A DNA stretch of 53,749 bases from a virus: IMG/VR virus record IMGVR_UViG_3300032086_001878, positions 1-53,749 of that record. The stretch is one strand, 5' to 3'. The translations under genes and the position numbers were made by a program. A model generated the notes under the pieces. It did not search any database. It was given only the letters and a program-made list of their open reading frames with translations, and was not told the origin of the DNA. This document shows positions 26,512 to 34,601 of this stretch, piece after piece (positions within the stretch are counted from its first letter, which is position 1; each line of letters opens with the position of its first letter).

Positions 26512-28149
26512 TTATCGCCTTCCTGAAATGCTAAATTCAAAAACTAAACCTTGAATAGAAAAAGGTTCTGATTGACCTACTGTGACGAAGGTGGCTCTTG
26601 CTGAAAAACCTGATCCCTGAACATCCGTGGTCATTATTGGTTTTGAGTTACCACCATACAGAAGGTTTGCTCCTGCGTAGTTTATGTTAAGACCACCATA
26701 CTCAACGGGGCCACCTAGACTCTCTTGAGAATAACTTGAAGGGCGTTGCGTATTATAGTCACCCCAATCATACGCCATTGATAAAAAGAGTGTTACAGGC
26801 CCTTCTGCACGAATAAAGGTATTAACCTTGCGTAATGTTTTTCTAACTTCAGTGTCTCCGAAATCGAGATACGGAGTGGCATATACTGAAATTATATCAT
26901 TTCCATTAAAACTAATGCCTTTTTCCTGACGATATACTTTACCGTCATAATCACCGTGAAGAACGTATTCTTCCCTACCTATATAGTCACTGGTGGTGCA
27001 GGAGGCTCGTATTCCATTAAGCTCACCAAACTCCCAAGAAATACCACTTTCTTGACTAGCAAGGCCACCTATAATTCCGTAAGAGTTTGTAGCTTGCTGT
27101 GTGTCATCCCCTACAAAAAAACGGACTTGGGATTTAGATCTAATTACAACTCCATTTATAGTATCCATGTCGTAATTTTTGATCATATCTACAAGGGTTA
27201 CTTGAATTGTCTTGGAAATTGTCTCAAGCTCTACGTCACCAATTCTAGAGGTTCCTGAGACAGGTCTAAACCCGTCTGGTGCAAGGAACATAAGATCTCC
27301 ACCAATCTCAAGAACGCTGTCTCTAGCTATGCAGCCCACATTAGCGGTGACTTGATCTATTACAAAAAGACCAGAGGTAAGATCGGGGGATGCCTTTTTT
27401 ATATTATTAGCACCGAAGATAAATAAATCGTTACGAAAAGGCTTTATTTGAACAATATTAAACCCTGGAGTAAGTATCTCTGAACCAGAGTTTTGGAAGT
27501 CGAAAGGATTATCACCTACTGAGTGATGTAATGCTGATAATTGACTTCTATCACCGCCAAAAAATAAATGGTTTTCAAAAACCTCAACTAAAGCAGGGGC
27601 TGCACAAATCTTTATACCCCCTGGACTTGCGGAAGTTCCTGCGCCTGTTGGACTTAATTGATACCAGTTTGTACCATCAAAAATTATTCCATTATTTACA
27701 CCATCAGCAAATGCAATTTTAGATCCATCACCAAAATCAAATTGTACATGGCGTATTTTATTTACGTTACGAACACCATCTGTAGAATTTAAGGTCAGGC
27801 TATTAGTCATTGCTGCCCAACCAGAAAGAGCTACGTACCTATAAAATTTGTAAGTATTTGCACCTACATCTTTTCTGGCAGCAATTATATAAGGATTACC
27901 TAAATGCTCATTGCGGTAAATCGCTACACAGAGTACAGGCCCTTCTGCCACCCCTGCACCGACTTCGACATCGATCCCGTCTAATACTTCAAAACCTTCT
28001 ATTCTTCGGTAGCCGCCATAAAGACTAGGTTCGTAATTAACTAATCGTGTAGCTGAACCTGATGCAGCTTCTGAAAGAAACAGATGATTTTGATTACTGT
28101 TAAGCCCCCCAGAACTTACCAGTTTAAAGGATTGTATTTCATCTGCCAT
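26512..28149 (-). CDS. Tail tubular protein B/nozzle
   Basis: 545 aa with a beta-propeller-like pattern: YEPSLYGGYRRIEGFEVL near the N-terminus, repeated VCVAIYRN and IIFDGTNWYQL strands, and NHLFFGGDRSQLSALHHS in the middle. This matches the nozzle (T7 gp12-like) proteins that close the podovirus tail and contact the outer membrane. It is directly downstream of tubular protein A and upstream of the fibres, the usual order. Confidence 0.75.
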   Translation of the reverse strand: MADEIQSFKLVSSGGLNSNQNHLFLSEAASGSATRLVNYEPSLYGGYRRIEGFEVLDGIDVEVGAGVAEGPVLCVAIYRNEHLGNPYIIAARKDVGANTYKFYRYVALSGWAAMTNSLTLNSTDGVRNVNKIRHVQFDFGDGSKIAFADGVNNGIIFDGTNWYQLSPTGAGTSASPGGIKICAAPALVEVFENHLFFGGDRSQLSALHHSVGDNPFDFQNSGSEILTPGFNIVQIKPFRNDLFIFGANNIKKASPDLTSGLFVIDQVTANVGCIARDSVLEIGGDLMFLAPDGFRPVSGTSRIGDVELETISKTIQVTLVDMIKNYDMDTINGVVIRSKSQVRFFVGDDTQQATNSYGIIGGLASQESGISWEFGELNGIRASCTTSDYIGREEYVLHGDYDGKVYRQEKGISFNGNDIISVYATPYLDFGDTEVRKTLRKVNTFIRAEGPVTLFLSMAYDWGDYNTQRPSSYSQESLGGPVEYGGLNINYAGANLLYGGNSKPIMTTDVQGSGFSARATFVTVGQSEPFSIQGLVFEFSISGRR

Positions 28150-28838
28150 TAGAACTTAATCCTAGTATCCCTTACATACTCGTATGAATTTATGTAAAGA
28201 GTTTGCAGGTCTTTAAGTCCTGCAGAAAAAGCCGTGAATGCTGCATTAGCCGCATCCAAATTGTCCTTGAACATATACAAATGGTAGAGCGCACCATCCA
28301 CGATTACATTTTGAAAGCTTTCAGGAATACGTGTTTGATCATTATAATTTATTAAGTCTACATAATTTTGATAATATCTAAACCTAATACTATAAGCTTT
28401 ATCAGGTGAGGGGGTTACCCCAAAACCAGATCCATGCGAAGGAAATACAAAATCTGGCGCACCTCTTCCTGTAGACCCTGCAGTATAATCTTCATCACGA
28501 TGATTTGCATACCACTCATCACGCTCTATAGGTTTTAATGTTTTGTACCCAATGTTTAAACTGGAATCTGACTGTATTTGGAATGTATTAAAATCTGCTA
28601 TTTTAAAATAAGAAGGCCAACTATATTCTGTCTGTCCTGCAGTAAGAACTTGTGTATGCTCTGCAGCATTAAAGGGCCACTCAAACTCAGCCTGATTGAT
28701 CTTTGCAACGGACGATTTTACTGCGTCCTTAACTAAAGCTTGTACACCTCGTACTGTTCCAAAATCAGCTTGTGCAATTTCCACTTCGTTTAATCTACGA
28801 AGTACCATATTGCAGAGATCCATATAGGTGCTAGGCAT
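28149..28838 (-). CDS. Tail tubular protein A/head-tail adaptor
   Basis: 229 aa. Typical gp11-like features: MPSTYMDLCNMVLRRLNEVE at the start, AEFEWPFNAAE, TEYSWPSYFKIADFN in the middle, a basic-aromatic C-terminal end (YVRDTRIKF). Such proteins join the portal ring to the nozzle. Its stop and the next start share a base (ATG overlap), so the two tail proteins are translationally coupled. Confidence 0.75.
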   Translation of the reverse strand: MPSTYMDLCNMVLRRLNEVEIAQADFGTVRGVQALVKDAVKSSVAKINQAEFEWPFNAAEHTQVLTAGQTEYSWPSYFKIADFNTFQIQSDSSLNIGYKTLKPIERDEWYANHRDEDYTAGSTGRGAPDFVFPSHGSGFGVTPSPDKAYSIRFRYYQNYVDLINYNDQTRIPESFQNVIVDGALYHLYMFKDNLDAANAAFTAFSAGLKDLQTLYINSYEYVRDTRIKF

Positions 28839-28860
28839 GAGTAATCCTTAAAAGAATTTA

Positions 28861-28890
28861 GGGGGCAAGTCTCCCTGCCCCCGAAAGCTA
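28861..28890 (-). terminator. Terminator behind the capsid gene
   Basis: On the minus strand a GGGGGCA/TGCCCCC stem (28861-28867 with 28876-28882) follows the capsid stop codon by a few bases and is followed by an AT-rich, T-containing tail. Partial termination here would raise capsid mRNA relative to tail genes. Confidence 0.6.
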
Positions 28891-29949
28891 TTACGCTAAG
28901 TTGTAGTTCGCTGTCATAAGAGCTTCAGGACGCAAGATTTTGCGACCATATAGCTGCATACCACGCACGATGTCTGCGAATGTATCTGGAGAACGGAAGC
29001 TCTCAGTTTTCGCAATTTGATCAGCTACAGCTACCGCTGAGTCATGACCTGCTACCATCACACCGTAGTTGGCTTCGGAACCTGCAGATGCTGAAGCACC
29101 TGGGCCATTTCCTTCGTATGGAAGGTTATTTGAAACGTATACTCGCATACCACGAATAGTTCCTGGTAAACGTCCGTTTCTGATTTCGCCTTCGCCACCG
29201 AAGTCAGCGTTCATTAGCTTTGCGTCTTCATCCATTAGTAGTTCTTTGAACACTGGATCGACTACACACCAACGACCTTCGGTATCTACGTTTGCTGCAT
29301 CCATTAGTCGAGCCATACGGCCTAAAACAGCTAATGGTGAAGTGATAGCACCTGCGCCACCACCTGCAGCTAGAGGAATAGACGTTACTTCAGCTTCGCC
29401 ACCAATGTCAGAACCACCGAAGTCAGTGATGTCTAATTTGTTGGCTGCAAGCAATTCGTCATTACCTGCATTTGCGTCAGCCTTAGAACCACCTGTTTCT
29501 AATGCTGTACGTCTTCCCCATGCAGAACCTGACCAATCCCAACCAGACATATAGCCTAGTACTTCACGGTCAAATGCGTCACGAAGTTTGAACCCTGCAC
29601 GGTCTGTAGCTAGATCGATGAAGTTAACGTGGCTATGAGCCTCCTCAATGTCATCGATTGCGAACTGAAAATAATTCGCTTCAGTTACAACCATAGTGAA
29701 ATCTGCATCACTCAAATCTTGTGTCGCAAGTGTTGTTCCACGGGCATATGAGTTGATGGTGATTTCTGGTTCTTTGATGATTTTTACGCTATCGCCCATA
29801 TTTGCGATTTCACCTGCGTAATCGGTGTTAGTTACATCCTCTACAACAGAGGTGTTACGGAAAGCCTTTTGGACTTTCTTAGAATAGATTACTGGCGAAA
29901 AATTACCGTTAGGTAAATTGCCGTAACCACCTGCTACTGGAAATGCCAT
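28891..29949 (-). CDS. Major capsid protein
   Basis: 352 aa. Position between scaffold and tail-tube A, strong AAAGGAG ribosome site, own promoter and the features of the HMO-2011/P22-like marine capsid family: VIYSKKVQKAFRNTSVVEDV, VTEANYFQFAIDDIEEAHSH, WCVVDPVFKELLMDEDAKLM and a C-terminal YGRKILRPEALM. HK97-type fold is expected. It assembles the head around the scaffolding protein encoded upstream. Confidence 0.9.
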   Translation of the reverse strand: MAFPVAGGYGNLPNGNFSPVIYSKKVQKAFRNTSVVEDVTNTDYAGEIANMGDSVKIIKEPEITINSYARGTTLATQDLSDADFTMVVTEANYFQFAIDDIEEAHSHVNFIDLATDRAGFKLRDAFDREVLGYMSGWDWSGSAWGRRTALETGGSKADANAGNDELLAANKLDITDFGGSDIGGEAEVTSIPLAAGGGAGAITSPLAVLGRMARLMDAANVDTEGRWCVVDPVFKELLMDEDAKLMNADFGGEGEIRNGRLPGTIRGMRVYVSNNLPYEGNGPGASASAGSEANYGVMVAGHDSAVAVADQIAKTESFRSPDTFADIVRGMQLYGRKILRPEALMTANYNLA

Positions 29950-30165
29950 TGTTAATACTCCTTTTGAAATGGCAGGTCAGCTAATGCTGACAGACTATAT
30001 CAGAAGGTAACAATTTAGTGGCAGTGCGTTCTGCAAGGGTGCATATGTATTTGCGGTACACATGGGCCTCGCTACACTGGTGGACTGTTTGTTTAAGTCT
30101 TCTGGTTATGAACGGGTTAGGGGTAGTCAAATGAGGCCCTATTCCGAAAAGCTTCATTACTAATA
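29950..30165 (-). promoter_or_regulatory. Structured 5' leader of the capsid mRNA
   Basis: About 205 nt separate the capsid promoter from its ATG, a long leader for this compact genome. GGGCCTC (30064-30070) and GAGGCCC (30133-30139) can close a 62-nt domain, extended by CTAC (30072-30075) with GTAG (30123-30126). A 6-bp hairpin GTCAGC-TAAT-GCTGAC (29976-29991) lies just upstream of the Shine-Dalgarno. No ORF is convincing inside. Confidence 0.5.
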
Positions 30166-30194
30166 ATTATAGCACAACTGCGCCACTTAGTAAA
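30166..30194 (-). promoter_or_regulatory. Capsid promoter with shared GTGGCG element
   Basis: On the minus strand TTTACT (30194-30189), 17-bp spacer, perfect TATAAT (30171-30166). AAGTGGCG follows the -35 directly, exactly as in P1 at 6013. A GTGGC/GCCAC inverted pair at 30210-30220 lies just upstream. Confidence 0.75.
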
Positions 30195-30222
30195 TAGCTA
30201 ATTAAGTTAGTGGCTATGCCAC

Positions 30223-30996
30223 CTATCTTGCTCCACCTGAGACATCATAGATGAACTCACCTGTCTTCATAGACTCTAGGATTGCGGCTTCATTGGCATC
30301 ATACTCTTTGTCAGACATCTTAGCTACCTGACTTTCTGAGAACTTTGCTTTTGGTTCGCCTTTTGGTGCAACTGAAGTGGAACGTCCAACGGCTTGTGCC
30401 GCTGATTTTTTAGACGTGGTTTTTCGCTTGCCTGTATCGGCTTTAAACAAGTCGATTGCACGGGCCGCTGCCACGGCATCTGTGTTATTTTTATAGAGAG
30501 CATCTTGTATGTACATAGGCTGCATTTGAACCCACTCATGGAATGCAGGGTCTTGCCGTATTTGAGGAAAATCAGGATGAAGCTTATGTAGTTGTTGTTC
30601 AGCTTCTTTTTTCGTAATCTTTTTCTCAAGATCTTTTAAGTGTCCTAATCTTTTTTCACCTTCTTCCAAAGCTTCGTTAGCCCTTTTACGTGCAATTGTA
30701 TCAACAATTTTAGCCACATCAGGATATTTAGAAGCCCATTGCTTAATTTCTTCATCAGTTTTTGGAAACCTGATTTGACCTTTTGCAGCGGTATCAAGTT
30801 GTTCTTTAACTTTTGCAATTTCCTGATCCTTCTGTTGCATCAGTTGCTGCATATGTCTTCGAAGATCACCATATCGTTTCTTGAATGATGCTTCTTCTGG
30901 ATCTTGGGATTCTGCCTCAACTTGTGCTTGTTGTGCTACTTCTTCTGAATATGATAGATTTTCTTCAGCTTCTTCTTTTCTTTTATATTTACTCAT
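30223..30996 (-). CDS. Capsid scaffolding protein
   Basis: 257 aa, highly charged and helical, with a coiled coil (LRRHMQQLMQQKDQEIAKVKE, residues 45-66), a middle part with WASKYPDVAKIVD and a basic, Ser-rich C-terminus. Composition and location directly upstream of the capsid gene are the standard arrangement for podovirus scaffolds, which guide procapsid assembly and then leave. Confidence 0.8.
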   Translation of the reverse strand: MSKYKRKEEAEENLSYSEEVAQQAQVEAESQDPEEASFKKRYGDLRRHMQQLMQQKDQEIAKVKEQLDTAAKGQIRFPKTDEEIKQWASKYPDVAKIVDTIARKRANEALEEGEKRLGHLKDLEKKITKKEAEQQLHKLHPDFPQIRQDPAFHEWVQMQPMYIQDALYKNNTDAVAAARAIDLFKADTGKRKTTSKKSAAQAVGRSTSVAPKGEPKAKFSESQVAKMSDKEYDANEAAILESMKTGEFIYDVSGGAR

Positions 30997-31039
30997 GTTG
31001 TTCCTCTGGGGGCTTCTATTGAAGGTAGCCCATTAAAAT

Positions 31040-32245
31040 TTACACGATGAAAGTAACTTTAGGTTTCTTTATCATGCCGTACATAGAAGTCTTGGTTGAG
31101 TAATCACTTTCCTGATACTCTTCTGTTTCATTGACTTCTGGTTCCTCTTCAGAAACTTCCACTGAAGCCATTTCCACCTCGTTGCCCTCTGGCGTTTCCA
31201 TTGTCTCTTCTTCGGAATCGCCCTCTTCTGGTTCAGACATATCTACTTCAGCAATTAAACCCATTGCATCCATAGCCATCAGACCCATCTTCGCTTCTTC
31301 CTGCATACTCATAATGTGCTTGAGGCCGTGCCACTTCACCACATCTGCAGGTAAAACGTATTCTCCCTGAGACAGCATCACTTCGATGTCATCTCGTACT
31401 TCATTTGCATTAGACCCAACTGGAATAGGGTTGCCTGAGACAGGATCTACTGGCCCCATCATGCCATCCATACAGTCTCCATCGCAGTCACCACCACAAT
31501 CGCACGGCATACCACCATGATACATCTTTGGCTTTTCATCAGCCTCTGGATCGTCAGCCATAGCTTTTTGGACAGCTTCCCCACGGGCTTTCTCGTAGGA
31601 TGAAAGTTCTCCATCATTATCTACGTCTGCTTTTTCTTCATCTAATTGAAACTTTTTATCAGCCATTTCATAACCTTCTTTTGTATCAATACCTTTGCGA
31701 CCTACCATCAATCCCCCCAGAGCCATTTCAGAAGATGAAAAAAAATTTGCCTCTGCGACTTCGGGGTAGGTGATCTGTATGTTGTGTGAAAAATGAGTAT
31801 CTAGAACAGGCTCTTGTCCTTCATACCCACGGGTAAATGTATGATTGCCTATCGTAATTGCATCTGGGCCAGTGAAGTCTGTACCTCTGCTTTCAGTTCT
31901 CGCTGTATTCTGAAAGAATGTTCTTCCCTCTACAGCATCTTCACCAAGTTGAATGTAATCTACGAACTCTTGTACTTGGCTCTCTAAATCTTCTTGGGGG
32001 GCAGGAATATCTGTAATAGAACCGTAGGTTTCGATAGGCTCAAACTCACTTGAATTGAGAACCTCTTCTACTGTGTCGGGAAACCTGTCAGAGGCTAACC
32101 TGTTTAGTATGACACCTCGAACCGCATCACGACCTTCCAAGCTTTCTCCACGGGCTTCAGCCCACACGATCTTTTCAATCTTTTCGATGTCGGAGTAAGG
32201 AAGTTCTGTGAGAGGTCTTGCTTTAGGGCGAAGACTGCTATCCAC
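31040..32245 (-). CDS. Virion protein with SleB/CwlJ-type hydrolase domain, EF-hand loop and Cys cluster
   Basis: 401 aa from a GTG that overlaps the previous stop. Residues 25-150 match the cell wall hydrolase family of SleB/CwlJ: IVWAEARGESLEGRDAVRGV, ILNRLASDRFPDTVEEV and FEP. An EF-hand-like loop DVDNDGELSSYE lies near residue 208, followed by a short CDCGGDCDGDC cluster near 249, then EVMLSQGEYVLPADVV and an acidic tail. Lying between portal and scaffold, it is probably a virion component that opens peptidoglycan during entry, perhaps calcium-dependent. Confidence 0.7.
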   Translation of the reverse strand: MDSSLRPKARPLTELPYSDIEKIEKIVWAEARGESLEGRDAVRGVILNRLASDRFPDTVEEVLNSSEFEPIETYGSITDIPAPQEDLESQVQEFVDYIQLGEDAVEGRTFFQNTARTESRGTDFTGPDAITIGNHTFTRGYEGQEPVLDTHFSHNIQITYPEVAEANFFSSSEMALGGLMVGRKGIDTKEGYEMADKKFQLDEEKADVDNDGELSSYEKARGEAVQKAMADDPEADEKPKMYHGGMPCDCGGDCDGDCMDGMMGPVDPVSGNPIPVGSNANEVRDDIEVMLSQGEYVLPADVVKWHGLKHIMSMQEEAKMGLMAMDAMGLIAEVDMSEPEEGDSEEETMETPEGNEVEMASVEVSEEEPEVNETEEYQESDYSTKTSMYGMIKKPKVTFIV

Positions 32246-32460
32246 TATTCTGAACCTTTAATCACTTCTTCTCTGAGGGTATGTAATCTACGCAATTCAG
32301 CGATTGCGCCTTGGATTTCCAAGATACGACTTGGCTCTTTTTGTAGCTCAAGAATATGATGGAAATAACTAATACGGCTATCTGCGTATTGCTTCAGCTT
32401 GTCCATCATGTCTTTGTCGTTAACAAGTGGCAGTAAGCTGCGGTAGGTTTCTTTATTCAT
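32245..32460 (-). CDS. Hypothetical protein, 71 aa
   Basis: Short helical protein (RISYFHHILELQKEPSRILE) between portal and hydrolase. Its ATG overlaps the portal stop. Such small helical proteins are conserved in this location in related phages and may assist head assembly; no function known. Confidence 0.75.
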   Translation of the reverse strand: MNKETYRSLLPLVNDKDMMDKLKQYADSRISYFHHILELQKEPSRILEIQGAIAELRRLHTLREEVIKGSE

Positions 32461-34598
32461 TAATTAACGGGGCCTTGAGGTTGTTGTGGTTGGTTCCCCC
32501 CGTTGTCTCCTCCACCTGCACCTGTAAAACCTTCGGCTGTTGGCTCTGGTGCATTGCCTGGAGCTATATTACCACCACCTGTGCCTGTTGGGTCTTCAGG
32601 TGACGGTACACCTTGTGCAGGTGCTTGTGGTGGCTGTTGAGGCAACATAGCCTGTATCTCTGCCATCATCTTCGCTTGTATAATAGCTTCCCGTGGATCG
32701 TTAAGAATTTTGTCTTCATCTAGATCCATAGATGCAGCAAGCTCTCGAAGGATGAAGTCATACTTAACAAACGGAGCCATCTGTTGATTAGCTGTCATCT
32801 GCATAAACTGTAGTAAGCGTTGGCTTCTGATCTCGTTCCGCATCAGACTTTCAGTGCCACGGGCTTTTACTTCTAAGTCACCCTGAGTATATTCCTGATC
32901 AAAGTTGAACTGCATGTTGAAAGCAAATAATGCTTTGCCCAACGGTGCTAATAAATAATCATCAACATTTCTCACTACTGCTTTAATGTTTTGCGCTGCG
33001 GCTCCCATCAACATAGACATACCTGAAGCAGTACGTCCTACACCCATAACACCACCTACACCGTGGCTATATGAAGGTATCCCCGTAGACTCATCTGATA
33101 GCTGACGGGCTTTGTCGAACATCATTAGAAGTTCGTTAGATACGTTGGGGAACTTGGTTCCAAAGATAGATTGACCTGGAGCACCTGCCTGTCTGCGGAA
33201 GACTTTGCCTGGGTACACAGATAGGTCTTGGCCTGGGACGAGATTGGTTTCATCTATTTCTATAAGTAGGTTACCAGAGAGCGCACCGTTATCTACAGCC
33301 ATCCTCATAAAACCGTTCATCAACAACTGGGTGTCTTCCATGTTTTCAGCAACACCAATACCAAAGAAACCGTAGGGGTTTAACTCATAGGGAACTGAAG
33401 TGTAGGGAATGCGTGTTGGGGTAAATGGATTGATTACGAGGCGTAGTATTTGCCCATTACAAATCCAAACATTGACTTGAACTTGGTCACGGTCTGAAAC
33501 TTCATCAGGTAATTCTAGATCAGCTTGCTCTGCAAGGTCAGCATCCATAACCCCCCAATACTCTAGTACTTCATATCGATCAGGACTTTCTGAATTGTTG
33601 GTTTCGTCTAATGCATCTTCCCAGTATTCTCTTTGGTATTGAGGGCCATACTCAATTGCAAGCTCAATACTTTCTTCACGAAAATGTGGACGTTTCTTTA
33701 AGGCTCTCATCTGAGAACGATTAAGTCTGTGCCTCTGAATAGTATATTCGGCTTCCGACATATTTCGAGCATCTGGATCAGGATATAAATCCCATATACT
33801 TACATACTCAACCTTTGGAATTGTTTCAAAGATAGGACTGTAGTTTCCTTCTTCATCCCAATTTGGATATTCCTTGTCGAAAGCAAACGGCCCTTTAAGA
33901 ACACCTGTACCAAAGAGGCAAGTCTCGAATGCTACGGATCGAAGGTGTTTGGATGCGTTTGTTTCATCCAACTGATCATGCATCTTACGTTCCATACGGT
34001 CTGCGGCACGTTTTGCAGGTTCATATGTAATTGAACTAGGGGTTTTACCCTGCCCTAACTCCAATTCCTCGTAAATAGGCCCTAAATCATCCTTATATGG
34101 GCCTAAATCACGGTCTAAATCGGGTCTTGCTATAGCCCTTTTAGGTTTATACGAAACCCCTATTTTTTCGCTGATTTTCTCCTCTGTAATAGCGTTTGGA
34201 TCATAATTTACCGCACCTGCTACATTATTAGGATCTCTACGTGCATCTATACCAATAGGAAACTTCGATCCTGCAAATAATACGTCTACAACCTGTGCGT
34301 ATGCTGCCAAAACCTTAGTTTTAGTGATTTTTACGAATGCTTGGCTCTTTTCACTGTCCGTAAACTGCACTTCGGGGCCGTATATACCCCTGTAGTTACG
34401 GTAAGACATCAGCCAACGCTCTTCGTCGGCTAATCTTTGGTCTTTTGAGCGTCTAAATTGACTTTCTATGAAGGATGCTAACTCAGAAAACTCAATATTT
34501 TCCTCTTCTACATCCCCGTCCTCTTGTAAAGAGACAATATCCGATAATTCAGTCTGATCTTCAGGTGATGGGCCTGTAGGTTTGTCCATTAATGCCAT
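32460..34598 (-). CDS. Portal protein (head-tail connector)
   Basis: 712 aa. Recognisable pieces: EDQRLADEERWLMSYRNYRG-like start near residue 55, PKVEYVSIWDLYPDPDARNM near 263, TRIPYTSVPYELNPYGFFGIG near 405, MNGFMRMAVDNGALSGN and a Gln-rich helical C-terminus (IQAKMMAEIQAMLPQQPPQAP). These fit podovirus portals of the P22/HMO-2011 type. The dodecamer forms the DNA gate and binds terminase and tail-tube A. The C-terminal 60 residues are Pro/Gly/Gln-rich and disordered. Confidence 0.88.
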   Translation of the reverse strand: MALMDKPTGPSPEDQTELSDIVSLQEDGDVEEENIEFSELASFIESQFRRSKDQRLADEERWLMSYRNYRGIYGPEVQFTDSEKSQAFVKITKTKVLAAYAQVVDVLFAGSKFPIGIDARRDPNNVAGAVNYDPNAITEEKISEKIGVSYKPKRAIARPDLDRDLGPYKDDLGPIYEELELGQGKTPSSITYEPAKRAADRMERKMHDQLDETNASKHLRSVAFETCLFGTGVLKGPFAFDKEYPNWDEEGNYSPIFETIPKVEYVSIWDLYPDPDARNMSEAEYTIQRHRLNRSQMRALKKRPHFREESIELAIEYGPQYQREYWEDALDETNNSESPDRYEVLEYWGVMDADLAEQADLELPDEVSDRDQVQVNVWICNGQILRLVINPFTPTRIPYTSVPYELNPYGFFGIGVAENMEDTQLLMNGFMRMAVDNGALSGNLLIEIDETNLVPGQDLSVYPGKVFRRQAGAPGQSIFGTKFPNVSNELLMMFDKARQLSDESTGIPSYSHGVGGVMGVGRTASGMSMLMGAAAQNIKAVVRNVDDYLLAPLGKALFAFNMQFNFDQEYTQGDLEVKARGTESLMRNEIRSQRLLQFMQMTANQQMAPFVKYDFILRELAASMDLDEDKILNDPREAIIQAKMMAEIQAMLPQQPPQAPAQGVPSPEDPTGTGGGNIAPGNAPEPTAEGFTGAGGGDNGGNQPQQPQGPVN

Positions 34599-34601
34599 AT
34601 T

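Noticed and set aside
29069-29554. 161-codon plus-strand frame
   Set aside because: Lies opposite the major capsid gene; Ser/Pro/Ala composition typical of a reverse-complement shadow.
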